The notes under the pieces: model-generated
Databases searched by the model: none
What the model was told of the DNA's origin: nothing
What the model saw: the letters and a program-made list of their open reading frames with translations, nothing else
Origin: DATFVJ01 sp963851085
GTDB lineage: Bacteria; Actinomycetota; Actinomycetes; Streptosporangiales; Streptosporangiaceae
Reading direction: 5' to 3'
Assembly: GCA_963851085.1 (NCBI GenBank)
Contig: CAWKNX010000005.1
Location: 124,001-188,000, forward strand
Length of the DNA: 64,000 bases
Shown: positions 33,887 to 45,500 of the stretch, piece by piece
Position numbering within the stretch: position 1 is the stretch's first letter
How the letters are laid out: each line of letters begins with the position of its first letter
Translations under genes and position numbers: made by a program

Positions 33887-36800
33887 CTACGCGGCGGCGG
33901 CGTCGAGCTGCGGGCAGTCAAGCCGCCGCTCAAGCGCACCGATGATGAACGGCCGGAGCTCAGCAGCCGGGATGATCTCGTCGACAGATCCCACCCGCAT
34001 CGCGCGCTTGATGTCGTGGATGGCGTCGAACTCGTCGGCCATCTCCTTGAGCTTCTCGGCCCTGACCAGTCTTCGTGGTGTCGGCGAGTTCCTGGCTGAC
34101 CTCGGCCACGTCGGCGCCCGACGCTGCCGCCAGTTGCTCGCGCAGCTTCGCCACCCGCGGATCCTTCTCGGTCCTCGCGCCGACCTCACGCACGAGCACG
34201 ACTCCGGCGGCGGGCGCGCCGCCGATCACCGAGGCGTAGGAGCCGGCGACGGCGGCGATCCCCATGTTGTCGTTCAGCCGCTTGGAGAACACCACGAACG
34301 CGCCGCCGTGGTAGCGGGACACCACGACGAAGACGATCGGGCCGCGGAAGTTGGTGATCGCCCGGCCGATCTCCGCGCCGTACTCGAGCTGCCACTTGCG
34401 CATGCTCTCCGGCGAGCCGTCGAACCCGGTGAGGTTGGCGAGCACGACGAGCGGGCGATTGCCGCTCGCGGCGTTGATGGCCCGCGCCGTCTTGCGCGAG
34501 GACTGCGGGAACAGCGTGCCCGACGTCCATGACGGCGGCCCGTCCGCCGGCAGGAAGCCGGCGCGGGCAAGCGCTCTGCGACTCAAGCCCGATAAGGCAG
34601 ACCGGTATCCCGCCGATGCGGGCCTCCCAGACGATGGAGATCTCGGCGTCGCGCCACCGCGCCCAGCGCTCGAACGGCTCGTGGTCGCTGTCCGAGACTG
34701 CCCGCATCACCGAGCGCATGTCGAACGGCTTCTTGCGCTCCCCGTTCAGCTCGGCGGAGAAGACGTCCCCGACCCGCTCGAATTCCGAGCCTTCGACCTT
34801 CCGGTGCGGCGAGGCGCACACGTCACGGTCGTACGGATCGGTGGTGGGCGCCCGGCGTGGATGCTCCTCACCGGGGACGACGTAGGTGTGGTCGTAGTGG
34901 CGCAGCAGCAGCGCGCACGCGTCGGCCAGGGTGGGCGCCCAGTACTGCCCCTGGCCGTTCGGGCCCATGATCCGCTCGAAGCCGCCGATACCCAGGTTGT
35001 CCTCCGCGGATACCCCGCCGGAAAAGTCGAGCGCGCCCTTGCCCGTCAGCACCATGGCGCTCGCGGGCGTCATGATCAGGACTCCCCGCGTGTGCATGAG
35101 CATGGTGGCCTCGGCGTCCCAGTAGGGCTGTGCGCCGACGTTGATTCCGGTGACGACGATGTTGACCTCGCCGCCCGACTGGGTGAAGTTGACCAGGCGG
35201 CGCAGCACGGCGGCGATCCAGTCCATGTTCTCTGTGCCGCTGTCCCAGGCGATGCGGGCACCAGAGGACAGCGCGAACCATTCGACGGGGACCCGCATCC
35301 TGTCCGCGAGATCAAGCGCGGCCATGATGCGCCGGCACTCCGTCTCGGTGAGGTTGCCAAGGCCCATGCGTCGGGTCCCCGACGATGGCCACCCGGCGCA
35401 TGCCCTCGGGCACCAGCTTGGTGTAATTGGTGATCACTCCGACGACGATCCCGGCCTTGTTGCGGCCATACGGCCGGTCGACCGGTACGAGCCGCTCGCC
35501 GGCGTCGTCGAGGTCATACTCGGTGAACTCGCCGGACGGGAAGTCCGCCTCGGCGCCCACCGGCGGTGTGAGCATGCGGATGAGCTCGTACGGATACGGC
35601 GCGCCGATCCGCTGCGCACCGCAGCAGCTTCTGCTTGTACTCGGTCAGCGGCCGGATGGGCTGGTCAAGCCGGTGGCCGTACCCGCACCGTGACCGCCCG
35701 GTCCGCCACGTTCTCGATATCGAGCACCGCGCCGCGGACTTCGCCGGTCGCCGCGTCCGCCGTCTGGATCCGTACCGATACCTTCTCCAGGCCGAGGCCG
35801 ATGGCCATCGGCGCCAGCTTGTGGGCGAGCCTGCGCCAGGTCCCGGTGGGGATGTCCCAGATCGGGCGGACGTAGAGCACCACCCGGTTGCTCAGCGGCC
35901 GCTGCTTCGGCGGCCGGCCTGCGAGCGCGTGGCGGATGTCGGCGAGCGACTGGGCCAGCTGGTCCTTCCAGATGGGGGAAGCCGATGAGCTTGCCCGCCG
36001 CGGTCGCGGGCCGGGGTGAGGTCGCGGACCTCCGCGAGCGCGATCAGCCGTTCGTCCTTCGGGTTCTCGTGGGCGACCGCGTGGTACAGGTAGACGTCCT
36101 CGGCGCTCGGCAGCCGCTGCAGCTTGAAGTTGGACAGCCGCCACAGGTTGAGACGCTCCGCGAGCATCGGGTGCAGGTTGCGGTAGAGCGGATCCTCGGT
36201 AAATCCGGCTTCTGACCGGGTGTAGGTGAAGTGCTGCGTGCGCAGATGCTCCTCGGCGTGGTCCGCGTCGGCGGGCTCGCTCGTGACGGTGATGTCGAAG
36301 CGGTCCAGCGGACGGCCGAAGTCGGCCTGGGCCAGCAGCCCCGCGATCTCGGCGGACATCGCGTCGGCGTCGATCCGCGGGCTGGTCCGCCAGGATTCGA
36401 CATCCACGACAACCCGCCGGTCCGCGGGGATCGCGCGGAGGTGGTCCCGCAGTTCACCGGCGAAGGCGGGCAGCTCCTCGAGCGGGACGTACGCGCTGAC
36501 CAGATGAACGTCGGCGGTGACGGTGCCGTCGGGGCCTGTCGGTGCCCGTCGTGGTAGTGGGCCAGGCAGGTCAGGTACCGCCCGAAGGTTTCGCTCCGCA
36601 GGCTGGTCAGGTCCCGGATCCGGTAGAACCGGCGGGCCCGGACCTCGAGCAGCCGCGCCCGGGTCGCCGCGTCCGCGGTGCGGTAGCGGTCCCGCAGCAC
36701 CGCGCGCATCGGCTGCGGGCACCAGACAAGGCGGGCGGTCAGCTCCGCGTGCCGCTCGTCGGACGGCTGCCGCGGCAAGCTCGTCGAGGTAGCCGATCCA

Positions 36801-39515
36801 TCTCCGCGTACACCTGGTCACGGGCCTGCTTGATCAACGGCGCGTCGAGGTAGCCGAAGCGAACCTCCGTGGCCAGGTCGCAGACCTCCTGCTGGCGGCC
36901 ACGGGCCGATGCGATGAGCCGGTCGAGGACGTCAAGCCGCTCGTCGGTCATCGCGGCGGTCAGCTGTTCACGCTGCCGCCGCCATCGGTCAAGGATCGCC
37001 ATGATCGCGGGAGCGACGGTCTGCAGCCGTCCGAGCGACCGGTACATGTGCAGCATCGCCTGCTCGAGCTCGGGCGTCCGGTCCAGCGACGTGACGCCGT
37101 AGCGCGCGAGTGCTCTGCGCAGCTCGGTCGACGAAGTGGTCGGGCACTCCGCTGCGCTCCGGATCGAGGAAGGCCAGGTAGGTGAAGAAGTACTCCTGGT
37201 CGCTGCGGGCATGCTCATCCTCGGGGTCGTCCGGCTCGCGCCGCGAAAGCTCGGTGATATCGGCGAAGATCTCCAGCAGGTCCTGCTCGTCCTGCAGCAG
37301 GTCCGGGTCGGCAGGCTCCGCGGTGTCCAGCATGGATTCCTGGCGCCTGCTCAGCGCGCGGGCGGTGGCCTCGTCGAGGTCGTAGCCCAGCAGGTAGGCA
37401 CGCAGCGTGGCCCTCGACGCACGATCAGCGCGCGTGTCCGCGTGCGCACCGTCCGCGCTGGTCCCTGCCAGGCTGGCGAGGTCGACGCGGGGGCTGCTTG
37501 ACGCACTCTCCAGCTCATCGGCCGGCTGCAGCTGGACCACCGGTGCGCCCGCCTCCACCTGGGTGTTGAGGCCGGCGGTCACCGCCCGGACTGTCCCCGC
37601 GTACGGAGCCGCGATGGTCGTCTCCATCTTCATGCTCTCCACCACGACCAGCGGATCGCCGGCCTGCACCGTGTCGCCGGGCGCGACCCGCACCGCGACG
37701 ACGAACGCGGGCGCGGTCGTGCGGACCTGGCCGCCGTCGTCGCGGGAAACGGTGTGCGGAACGCCGTCCACCTCGACCATGAGCCGGGGACCCTGCGAGT
37801 CCGCGACGACACGGTAACGCCGTCCGCCGCAGGTGACAGCCCGCTCGTAGCGCCCGAGATGCCGCACGTTCACGTCGATGAGACCCGAGCCGCTCTGCCG
37901 GTGTCGACGCGATAGTCGTCGTGGCCGAGGCGGTAGACGTGCAGCCGGTAGGAGTTGCCGCCAAGGCGCAACTCCAGCCGGTGACCGACGGTGTCAGGCA
38001 GTTCCGGGCGGCCGCGGGCTGCCGCGGCGTAGAAGTTCGCTTGGACGGCGGCCTGGTCGGCGTCCGCGGCTTCGATGGCGGCCTGCAGCAGGGCCACCGG
38101 GTGCTGCGGTGGAAGCAGGTCCCCTGCCGCCGTCAGCCGGTCGAGCCACTGGTTGTCATATCTGCCCTCGGCCACCTCGGGCCGTCCGGTCAGGGCGAGC
38201 AGGAACGCCTTGTTGGTGGTCCCGCCGTCGACGACCACGATCGACTGGGCGAGCCCGCGGTGCAGCCGGCCGAGCGCTTCGCGCCTGTCACGGCCCCAGG
38301 CAATGATTTTGGCGATCATCGAGTCGAACTCGGGCGCGATCACGTCGCCTTCCGTCACCCCGGTGTCGACCCGGATTCCGGTGCCCGTCGGCAGCCGCAG
38401 CGCGGACACCCGGCCCGGTGCTGGAGCGAAGCCATGCTCCGGATCCTCGGCGTTGAGCCGTGCCTCGATCGCGTACCCGCTGGTGGCTGGCGGGTCCCCC
38501 GTGAGCGGCTTGCCGCGCGCGACGTGCAACTGCATCTTGACCAGATCGAGCCCGGTGGTCATTTCCGTGACCGGGTGCTCGACCTGCAGCCGGGTGTTGA
38601 CCTCGATGAACATGAACTGCATGGTCACCGGGTCGAGCAGGAACTCGACCGTACCCGCGCCGCGGTAGCCCGCGCCGGCGCACAGCCGCACCGCCGCGTC
38701 GCGCAGTTCCTGCTCGGCCGCCGCGTCGAGCAGCGTGCAGCCGGACTCCTCGATGACCTTCTGATTGCGCCGCTGGATGCTGCAATCACGGATGCCGACC
38801 GCCCAGACCGTGCCGAAGGTGTCGGCGATCACCTGGACTTCCACGTGGCGGGCCGCCGCGAGCCTGCGTTCGACGAAGAGGGTCGGGTCACCGAACGCGT
38901 GCTGCGCCTCCGACTGAGCGGACGTGAAGGCGGCGGCCATGTCGCCAGCGGATGCCACCGCTCTGATGCCGCGGCCGCCGCCGCCCGCTGCCGCCTTGAT
39001 CATCACCGGGTAACCGAGCAGGTCGGCGGCGATCGCCGCGCTCGTCCGCATCGTGCACAGGGCCGCCGCTCCATGGCACGACGGGGACTCCGACCTTCTC
39101 GGCAAGCCGCTTGGCCGTGACTTTGTCACCAAGCTGCCTGATGACGTCGCTCGGCGGCCCGACGAAGGTGATCCCCGCGCTGCTCGCAGCGCTCGGCGAA
39201 GTCGGCCGACTCGGCGACGAAGCCCCAGCCGACCCAGACCGCGTCGGCGCGGGCCTCCGCCAGCGCCGCCATCACCCGGTCCAGGTCCAGGTAGCTGCTG
39301 TTGCGGCTGCCGTCGGCGTCGATGAACGTGGCCGCGCCGAGCGATACCGCCTCGCTCGCCTCGCGGACGAACCACGACGTCGCGTCGGGCTCGGTGTAAA
39401 GCGCGATCGTCGTGATCGGCTCGTCGGACTCGGCGTTGAGCTCGGCGACCGCGGAGAGGCAGCGCATGGCGGCCTCGCCACGGTTGACGACGGCCAGCCG
39501 GTGAATGGTGGTCAC
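33887..39515 (-). CDS. Single-chain, eukaryote-like acyl-CoA carboxylase (BC-BCCP-central-CT), about 12 frameshifts
   Basis: About 1,876 codons on one gene. Biotin carboxylase (39515-~38250): VVNRGEAAMRCL, ATP loop KAAAGGGGRGIRAV, EVQVIADTFG, VEFLLDPV, EVNTRLQVEHPVTEM. Biotin carrier (~37730-37520): VVESMKMETTIAAPYAG with the biotin Lys. Then a ~600-residue region (~37500-35650) resembling the central domain of eukaryotic acetyl-CoA carboxylase. The carboxyltransferase (~35600-33887) has VGDPTMGLGNLTETE, GINVGAQPYWDAEATMLMHT, LTGKGALDFSGG, NRPLVVLANLTGFDG and VFVVVSRYHGGAFVVF. Each module is clean, but the frame changes repeatedly (near 39185, 39050, 37895, 37130, 36800, 36780, 36530, 35990, 35620, 35367, 34585, 34070). 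It starts 47 bases after the synthase stop, so the two are probably co-transcribed. Confidence 0.85.
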
Positions 39516-39562
39516 CTTTGGCTCCTCAGGGATTTCGGGGGTGGCAGCGCATCAGTCGCGCA

Positions 39563-42500
39563 TTACTTGGACATGGCGGCGCGGATGGGTCCTAGCAGGT
39601 CATCAGGCAGAGGGCCCGCTTGGCACCGTACGGTAACCGTCCATACGGACAAGGACATCGCCGCTCGAGTCCACGACGCGGCAGTCGAAACCACCGTCGC
39701 TCGTGGGATGCACGACAGCGAACAGCGGCTCTCCTGGCTGCGGCCTGCCCGACCGTGACGATCAGGTCGGCATGGGCGGGCAGCGACATCTGCCCGGTCT
39801 CGCCGATCTCCCACAGCCCGGCGGTCTGGAAGCAGAGCTCGGCGAGCCGTGGCTCGGTCGTGGTGGGATCGGTCTCCGGCAGGTGCCCGGCAGGCAGGTC
39901 CGCCGCGAACCTGCCGACCGCGCCGCCGTCGTACTGCCAGCCCTCGTCCAAGACCTGATACGCCGGGCCATGGAAGTACACGCGGTAGATGTCGTCGTGC
40001 GCAACGGTCAGGTCCGGCTGTTTCGTCGGAGTGTCGTCACGCTCGTGCGCGGGTGGCTCGGCCGTCAGACGCACGCTGCCGGTGAAGTGCGTCGTCCACC
40101 TGGGCGCGTCGTCACCCTTGAGCGTGCGCGCGGCGCTGAGCGAGCAGTCCGCGACCAGGCCGTCAGCCGGCGGGCCGGACCACCGCCCGCAGAGTCAGTG
40201 TCCGCGGCTCGTCACGGTAGAACTTCACCGGCGCGTTGTACTCCATCTGCTCGACCCCGGCGACGTGCAGGTCCGGCGCTGCGAGCTGGGCGAGAGCGGC
40301 GAAGGCCTCGATGCCCATCACGCCGGGCAGCACCGGCGTGCCGTCGATCCGATGATCATTCAGGAACGGCTGGACCGTGGGATCCAGGGTCGTCTCGACC
40401 GTCAGCCCGGAGTAGATGCCCATGCCGGTGACCTGCCCGATCATCGGGCCGCTGCCGCTGGTGTCGACGGCGGCGATGTCGAGCCCACCGGTAGGGTCGG
40501 GCTCGGCCATCATCATGCCGAGTCTGCCCGCGACGACGACCTCACCGCGGAACGGGCCGGCCGTCAGCTCCCGCCCGATCCAGGCGATGCCCGCCTCGGG
40601 CGGCAGCATGTCGATGCCAGCCGCCTCCATGATCTTGGGGATGGAACCGCGGGTGGCCATGCCGATCCCGCCCCAGGCCGTCCAGTCGAGCGCGATCCCG
40701 CGCGTGCCCGGCCTGGTGGTGCGGAAGCTCGACGTGGTCTTGCAGAGCAGGTCGTTGGCCGCGCTGTAGTCGGTCTGGCCGTTGTTGCCGAACCGGCCCG
40801 CCACCGAGCTGAACACCACCGTCGCGCCGATCGGCAGGTCGCCCGCCGCGTGCAGCAGGTTGAACCAGCCGTCACTCTTCACGTCGAAGACCAGGTTGTA
40901 CTCCCGCTCTTCCTTGTCGGCGATGTCGCGGCTGATTTCGAGCCCGGCCGCGTGCACCAGGACATCGATGTGCCCATGCCGTTCGCGGATCTGCGCCATG
41001 ACGTCCGCGACCGCGGCTGGATCGGTGAGATCGACCTCGTGGTAGTACGCCTCGCCACCAGCCTCGCGCACCGAGTCGATCGCGATCAGCGCCGACTGCA
41101 GCCGCTCGTAGTTCGCAAGCTCCCGCTCGATGAGCACCGGCGTGGGCCGCTTGCCGCTTGCGGCGATGTCGTTCGTTGATGACCGTCTTGAGGCCGTCGC
41201 GGTCGGTCGTGTACATGGCCAGCTCCTCGTCGCCCGGATCGGGCTCCGGGATCAGGTCGAGCAGGTGGAAGCGGCCGCCGCCACTGGTCGCGGCCAGATC
41301 CGCGACGATGGCCGACACGATTGCGCCTGCCGCCCCTGTGACGGCGAACACGGTGTCCTTGCCGAGGGCCATGCCGCCCCGTCGCTGCCGGTGCCGAACG
41401 GCACCTCGCTCAGGCCCACCGTCCAGCGGCGGCCGCCGGCCCGGCCGATCTCGACCGCGCCGGGGTCAGTGAGGGTCTCCTCGATGAGCGCGTCGGCGAG
41501 CGTCGCGGTCTTCTTGCTCGCGGCGAAGTCAACGGCCTTCGCGAGCAGGTCGGGCCGTTCGCGCGCGTACGCCTTGGTGAAGCCGGTCACGGCACCGCCG
41601 AGAGGCGCCTGCGCGCCCGCCTCGTCGTAGCCGTGGTAGCCGCCGAGGCGGGTCGCGGCGACGAGGAACGTGCCGTCGCGGCCCAAGCTGGCCGGCGACG
41701 TCCAGGTGGCGCACCGCGGCGTGCAGGTTCTTCACCCGTCGCCGCAATGCCTCCCGCCAGCCCGCCAGGTCAAGCTCGCCGAGCGGCGGTTCCGCGTCGA
41801 GCGCCGTGAGCCAGTACAGCCCGTGCACCGGCCCGTCAGCGAGCCACTCGGTCAGCTGCGATTCCAGGTCCTCCCTGGCGCAGCCGGGCCGCAGGACGAG
41901 CGTGGTCACGCCGAGCGCGCCGAGCCGCTTGACGAGCGCCTTTCCGACGCCGCCTTCGTCGGCCATCACGACGACGCGCTTCGTCTCGTCGAGTGTCACG
42001 CCGGTCGGCTTGCACCATCCGGCCGGTGGCCGCAGTACGGGAGCCGGGATCCGGCGCGGCAGCCGTTCGGCTGCTGAGATGTCACCGGTGAACGCGGGCG
42101 CGGCACGGGGAGCAGCCTGGGGTGCTGCGGCCGCTCGCCCATCGCCGGCCGCTGCGGCCGGCACCTGTCGCGGCTGGCGCGGCGACGCCGGTCGTGCCGC
42201 GGTCGCGGGCGAAGCCGATGACGTGGGCGAGGGTCGGGAAGTCGCGCAGCTGGAGGTTCTCGTCGCGTGGGATGCCGAACTGGGCCCGGACGGCGGCGAA
42301 GACCTCGGCCTGCTTGACGGTGTCGACGCCGAGGTCGGCCTCCAGGTCGAGGTCGAGGTCGAGCAGTTCGGACGGGTAGCCGGTCATGTCGGCGACGATC
42401 TGCACGATCTGAGCCGTGACCGGGTCAGCGTCCGGCCGGTGCCGCGGCGGGTGCCGCGACAGCCTCCGGTGCCGGGGCGGCGGGCTGTGCCGGTGCCTGC

Positions 42501-45500
42501 GGGCGGGTGCCTGCGGGACGGGCGCCTGCGGGGCAGGGACTGCCGCGGCGACGCCGGTCGTGCCGCGGTCGCGGGCGAAGCCGATGACGTGGGCGAGGGT
42601 CGGGAAGTCGCGCAGCTGGAGGTTCTCGTCGCGTGGGATGCCGAACTGGGCCCGGACGGCGGCGAAGACCTCGGCCTGCTTGACGGTGTCGACGCCGAGG
42701 TCGGCCTCCAGGTCGAGGTCGAGGTCGAGCAGTTCGGGCGGGTAGCCGGTCATGTCGGCGACGATCTGCACGATCTGGGCCGTGACCGGGTCGCTGCCTG
42801 CGCGGCGCCGCAGCGGCCGCCTCGGGTGCCGCGGCAGGCGCGGGTGCGGCGGGCGCCTGTGCCGCTGGGGCTGCCGCGGGCGGCGCTACCGCCTTCCCCC
42901 GGTCACGGGCGAAGCCGATGACGTGGCGAGGGTGGGGAAGTCCCGCAGCTTGAGGTTGTCGTCGCGCGGGATGTCGAAGCGTGCCCGGACGGCGGCGAAG
43001 ACTTCCGCCTGCTTGACCGTGTCGACGCCGAGGTCGGCCTCCAGGTCGAGGTCGAGGTCGAGCAGTTCGGGCGGGTAGCCGGTCATATCGGCGACGATCT
43101 GCACGATCTCGGCCGAGACGAAGTCCAGGCCGGCCTCACCGGCCGCGACAGGTTCCACGGCAGGTTCGGGTGCTGCCGCGGGCGGCCCGGCCGTGGCCGG
43201 GGCCGGTATGTTTGCCCGCTCGCGGACGAAGCCTGATGACGTGCGCGAGGGTCGGGAATTCGCGCAGCTTGAGGTTGTCGTCGCTCGGGATGCCGAACTG
43301 TTCACGCACGGCGGCGAAGACCTCCGCCTGCTTGACCGTGTCGACGCCGAGGTCGGCCTCCAGGTCGAGGTCGAGGTCGAGCAGGTCACGCGGGTAACCG
43401 GTGAGGCGCTCGACAATACCCACAACGGCTGCCTCGACCGGATCCTCGGCCTGCGGTGCAGCCTCAGCGGGCCCGGACGGCGGCGCGGCCACGGTGGCGC
43501 CGGCGGGCCGGCCGTTGCCCACTGCTGGGACGGCCGCCGGTGCGGGCGCTGGCATGGGCGCGTACGCGGGTGCCGGCACGGGTGCGGCGCGGCGCGGGCG
43601 GCGTCACGGTGCGGGCGCGGCGCGGCATGGGAGCGTACGTCGGCGCGGCCTGGCTGCAGCGGGCGCGGCAAGCTGCACTGGACTGCGCGGGCAGGCGCCG
43701 CTGGTGCCGCGGTGCGGCGGGCCGTCGTCGACGACACGCAGCCGGCGCTGCATGACCTCAAGCCGCGGCTCGGCACGGCCGCTCACCCGCGCCAGCCATG
43801 CGTGCCACACGGCCTGGTCGGCCACCCGGTAGGCGTAGCCGAGTTCGCTCGGCGCGCGGTGCGCGCCGTCGGGCGGCTCGATCCAGCGCAGCAGCGCCAT
43901 CGCCATCTGCGAACCGAAACCGGCCGCGAACCTGAGCGCGTAGGTCACGGGATAGATACCGCCACGGGACAGGTTGAGCGCACCGAGTTCGGGGTCGATC
44001 TCGCGGAAGTTCGCCACTGGCGGGACGATGCCCGTTTCCAGCGCCTTGACCGCGACGACCTCCTCGATCCCCGCGCCCATCGCGTGACCGGTGAAGCCCT
44101 TCGTGTTCGCGATGACGATCGAGTCCGCATCCGGGCCGAAGACGTGACGCAGCCCGTTGATCTCGGCGGACGCGCTGCCGCCGCGCGCGGGTGTGTAGGT
44201 CTCGTGGGAGATGAACACGGTGTTGGCCGCGATCGCGTGGCGGTTGATCCCGCGCCGCTCGGCCTGGCGCATGAGCTGCTCCATGACCTGGCTGATGTGG
44301 TCGACATCGAGCCTGGTGCCGTGGAAGGCGCTGTTGGCGGTGACCCCGGCGAGCATCTCGCAGATCGGCCGGACGCCGCGTTCGCGTGCCGCCTCCGCGG
44401 ACTCGATGACGAGGGCCGCGGTGCCCGAACCGATGATCATACCGTGCCGGCGGCGGTCGAACGGCAGGGCCGCGTTCTCGACCACGTCGTCGGTGGCGGC
44501 CGCGCCGGTGGCGAGGAATCCCGCGCCGACCCAGGGCAGCAACGTGTCGGACGCGACGTCGTCAGCCGAGATCACGACCACGCGCCTGCAGCGGCCCGCC
44601 GTGATCCAGTCCTCGCGCGACGTTCAGCGCCTGTGCGGTGCTCGCGCAGGCGGCGTTCAGCTGCGTGTTGGGTCCGCGCGCGCCGATCACCTCGGCGAAC
44701 TGCGCGTGCGCCATCGGCAGCGCCCTGAACAGGAAGCGGCGGTCGAACTGGAACGGCTGGGACTCGATCGCGTGCCGCAGGTCGGCGATGCGCCTGTCCA
44801 CCTCGGCGACGGCGGGGTCCGCCGCGCTCATCCTCGCGCGCACATCTTCCAGCGTGGCGAGTTCGTGGCGCCGGGCGCGGTCCTCGTGGTAGTGGTTGAC
44901 GTCGTCCACGAAGGAGTCGAGGGCGGGGAACGCCGATGCGAAGATCACGCCGGTCTCGTCGCGCAACTCGTCGGGCAGTCTCCATGGGCCAGGAAGCTGT
45001 GTTCCGAGCGTGGTGGTGTGATAGCTGCGCACCAGCGGGACTCCCGCGTCGCGCAGCGCGTCAAGCCCGGCGCCGATCGCCAGCCTCGTGTCGGGGTCGA
45101 GCGCGAGGTCGCGGTCCTTGTCGATGCCGAAGTCCTCGACCGCGTCGAAGGAGCCGTAGCGGCCCGCCAGCTTGATGACGTCGTCCTCGCTGTCGATGGT
45201 TTCGAAGACCGGGTCGCCGGTTTCGCTCTTGACCAGCCGGGTGATGTGCTTGTCCGCAATCCCGCGGCGTATCTGACGCGGCACGATGTCGATGAACTGC
45301 TGGCCGGACAGGATCTTGGCGACGTTCTCGTCGTCGAAGACCCGCGGCACGCCAGGCAGGCCAAGTGCGGCGCCGGTAATGACGACCGGCTCTGTGACGG
45401 CTGGTCCGGCAAGGGGGGGCCCGGCGATGGCCGACGCCGATGGCGCGGCAGCCGCGGTGCCCTGCAGAATGTGCCGCCCGTGGTCGATGAGTTCCGCGAC

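Noticed and set aside
42200..43440. Repeat-rich tract that could be mistaken for a CRISPR or satellite array
   Set aside because: The ~200-350-base repeats encode acyl carrier domains and are not short repeats with unique spacers.
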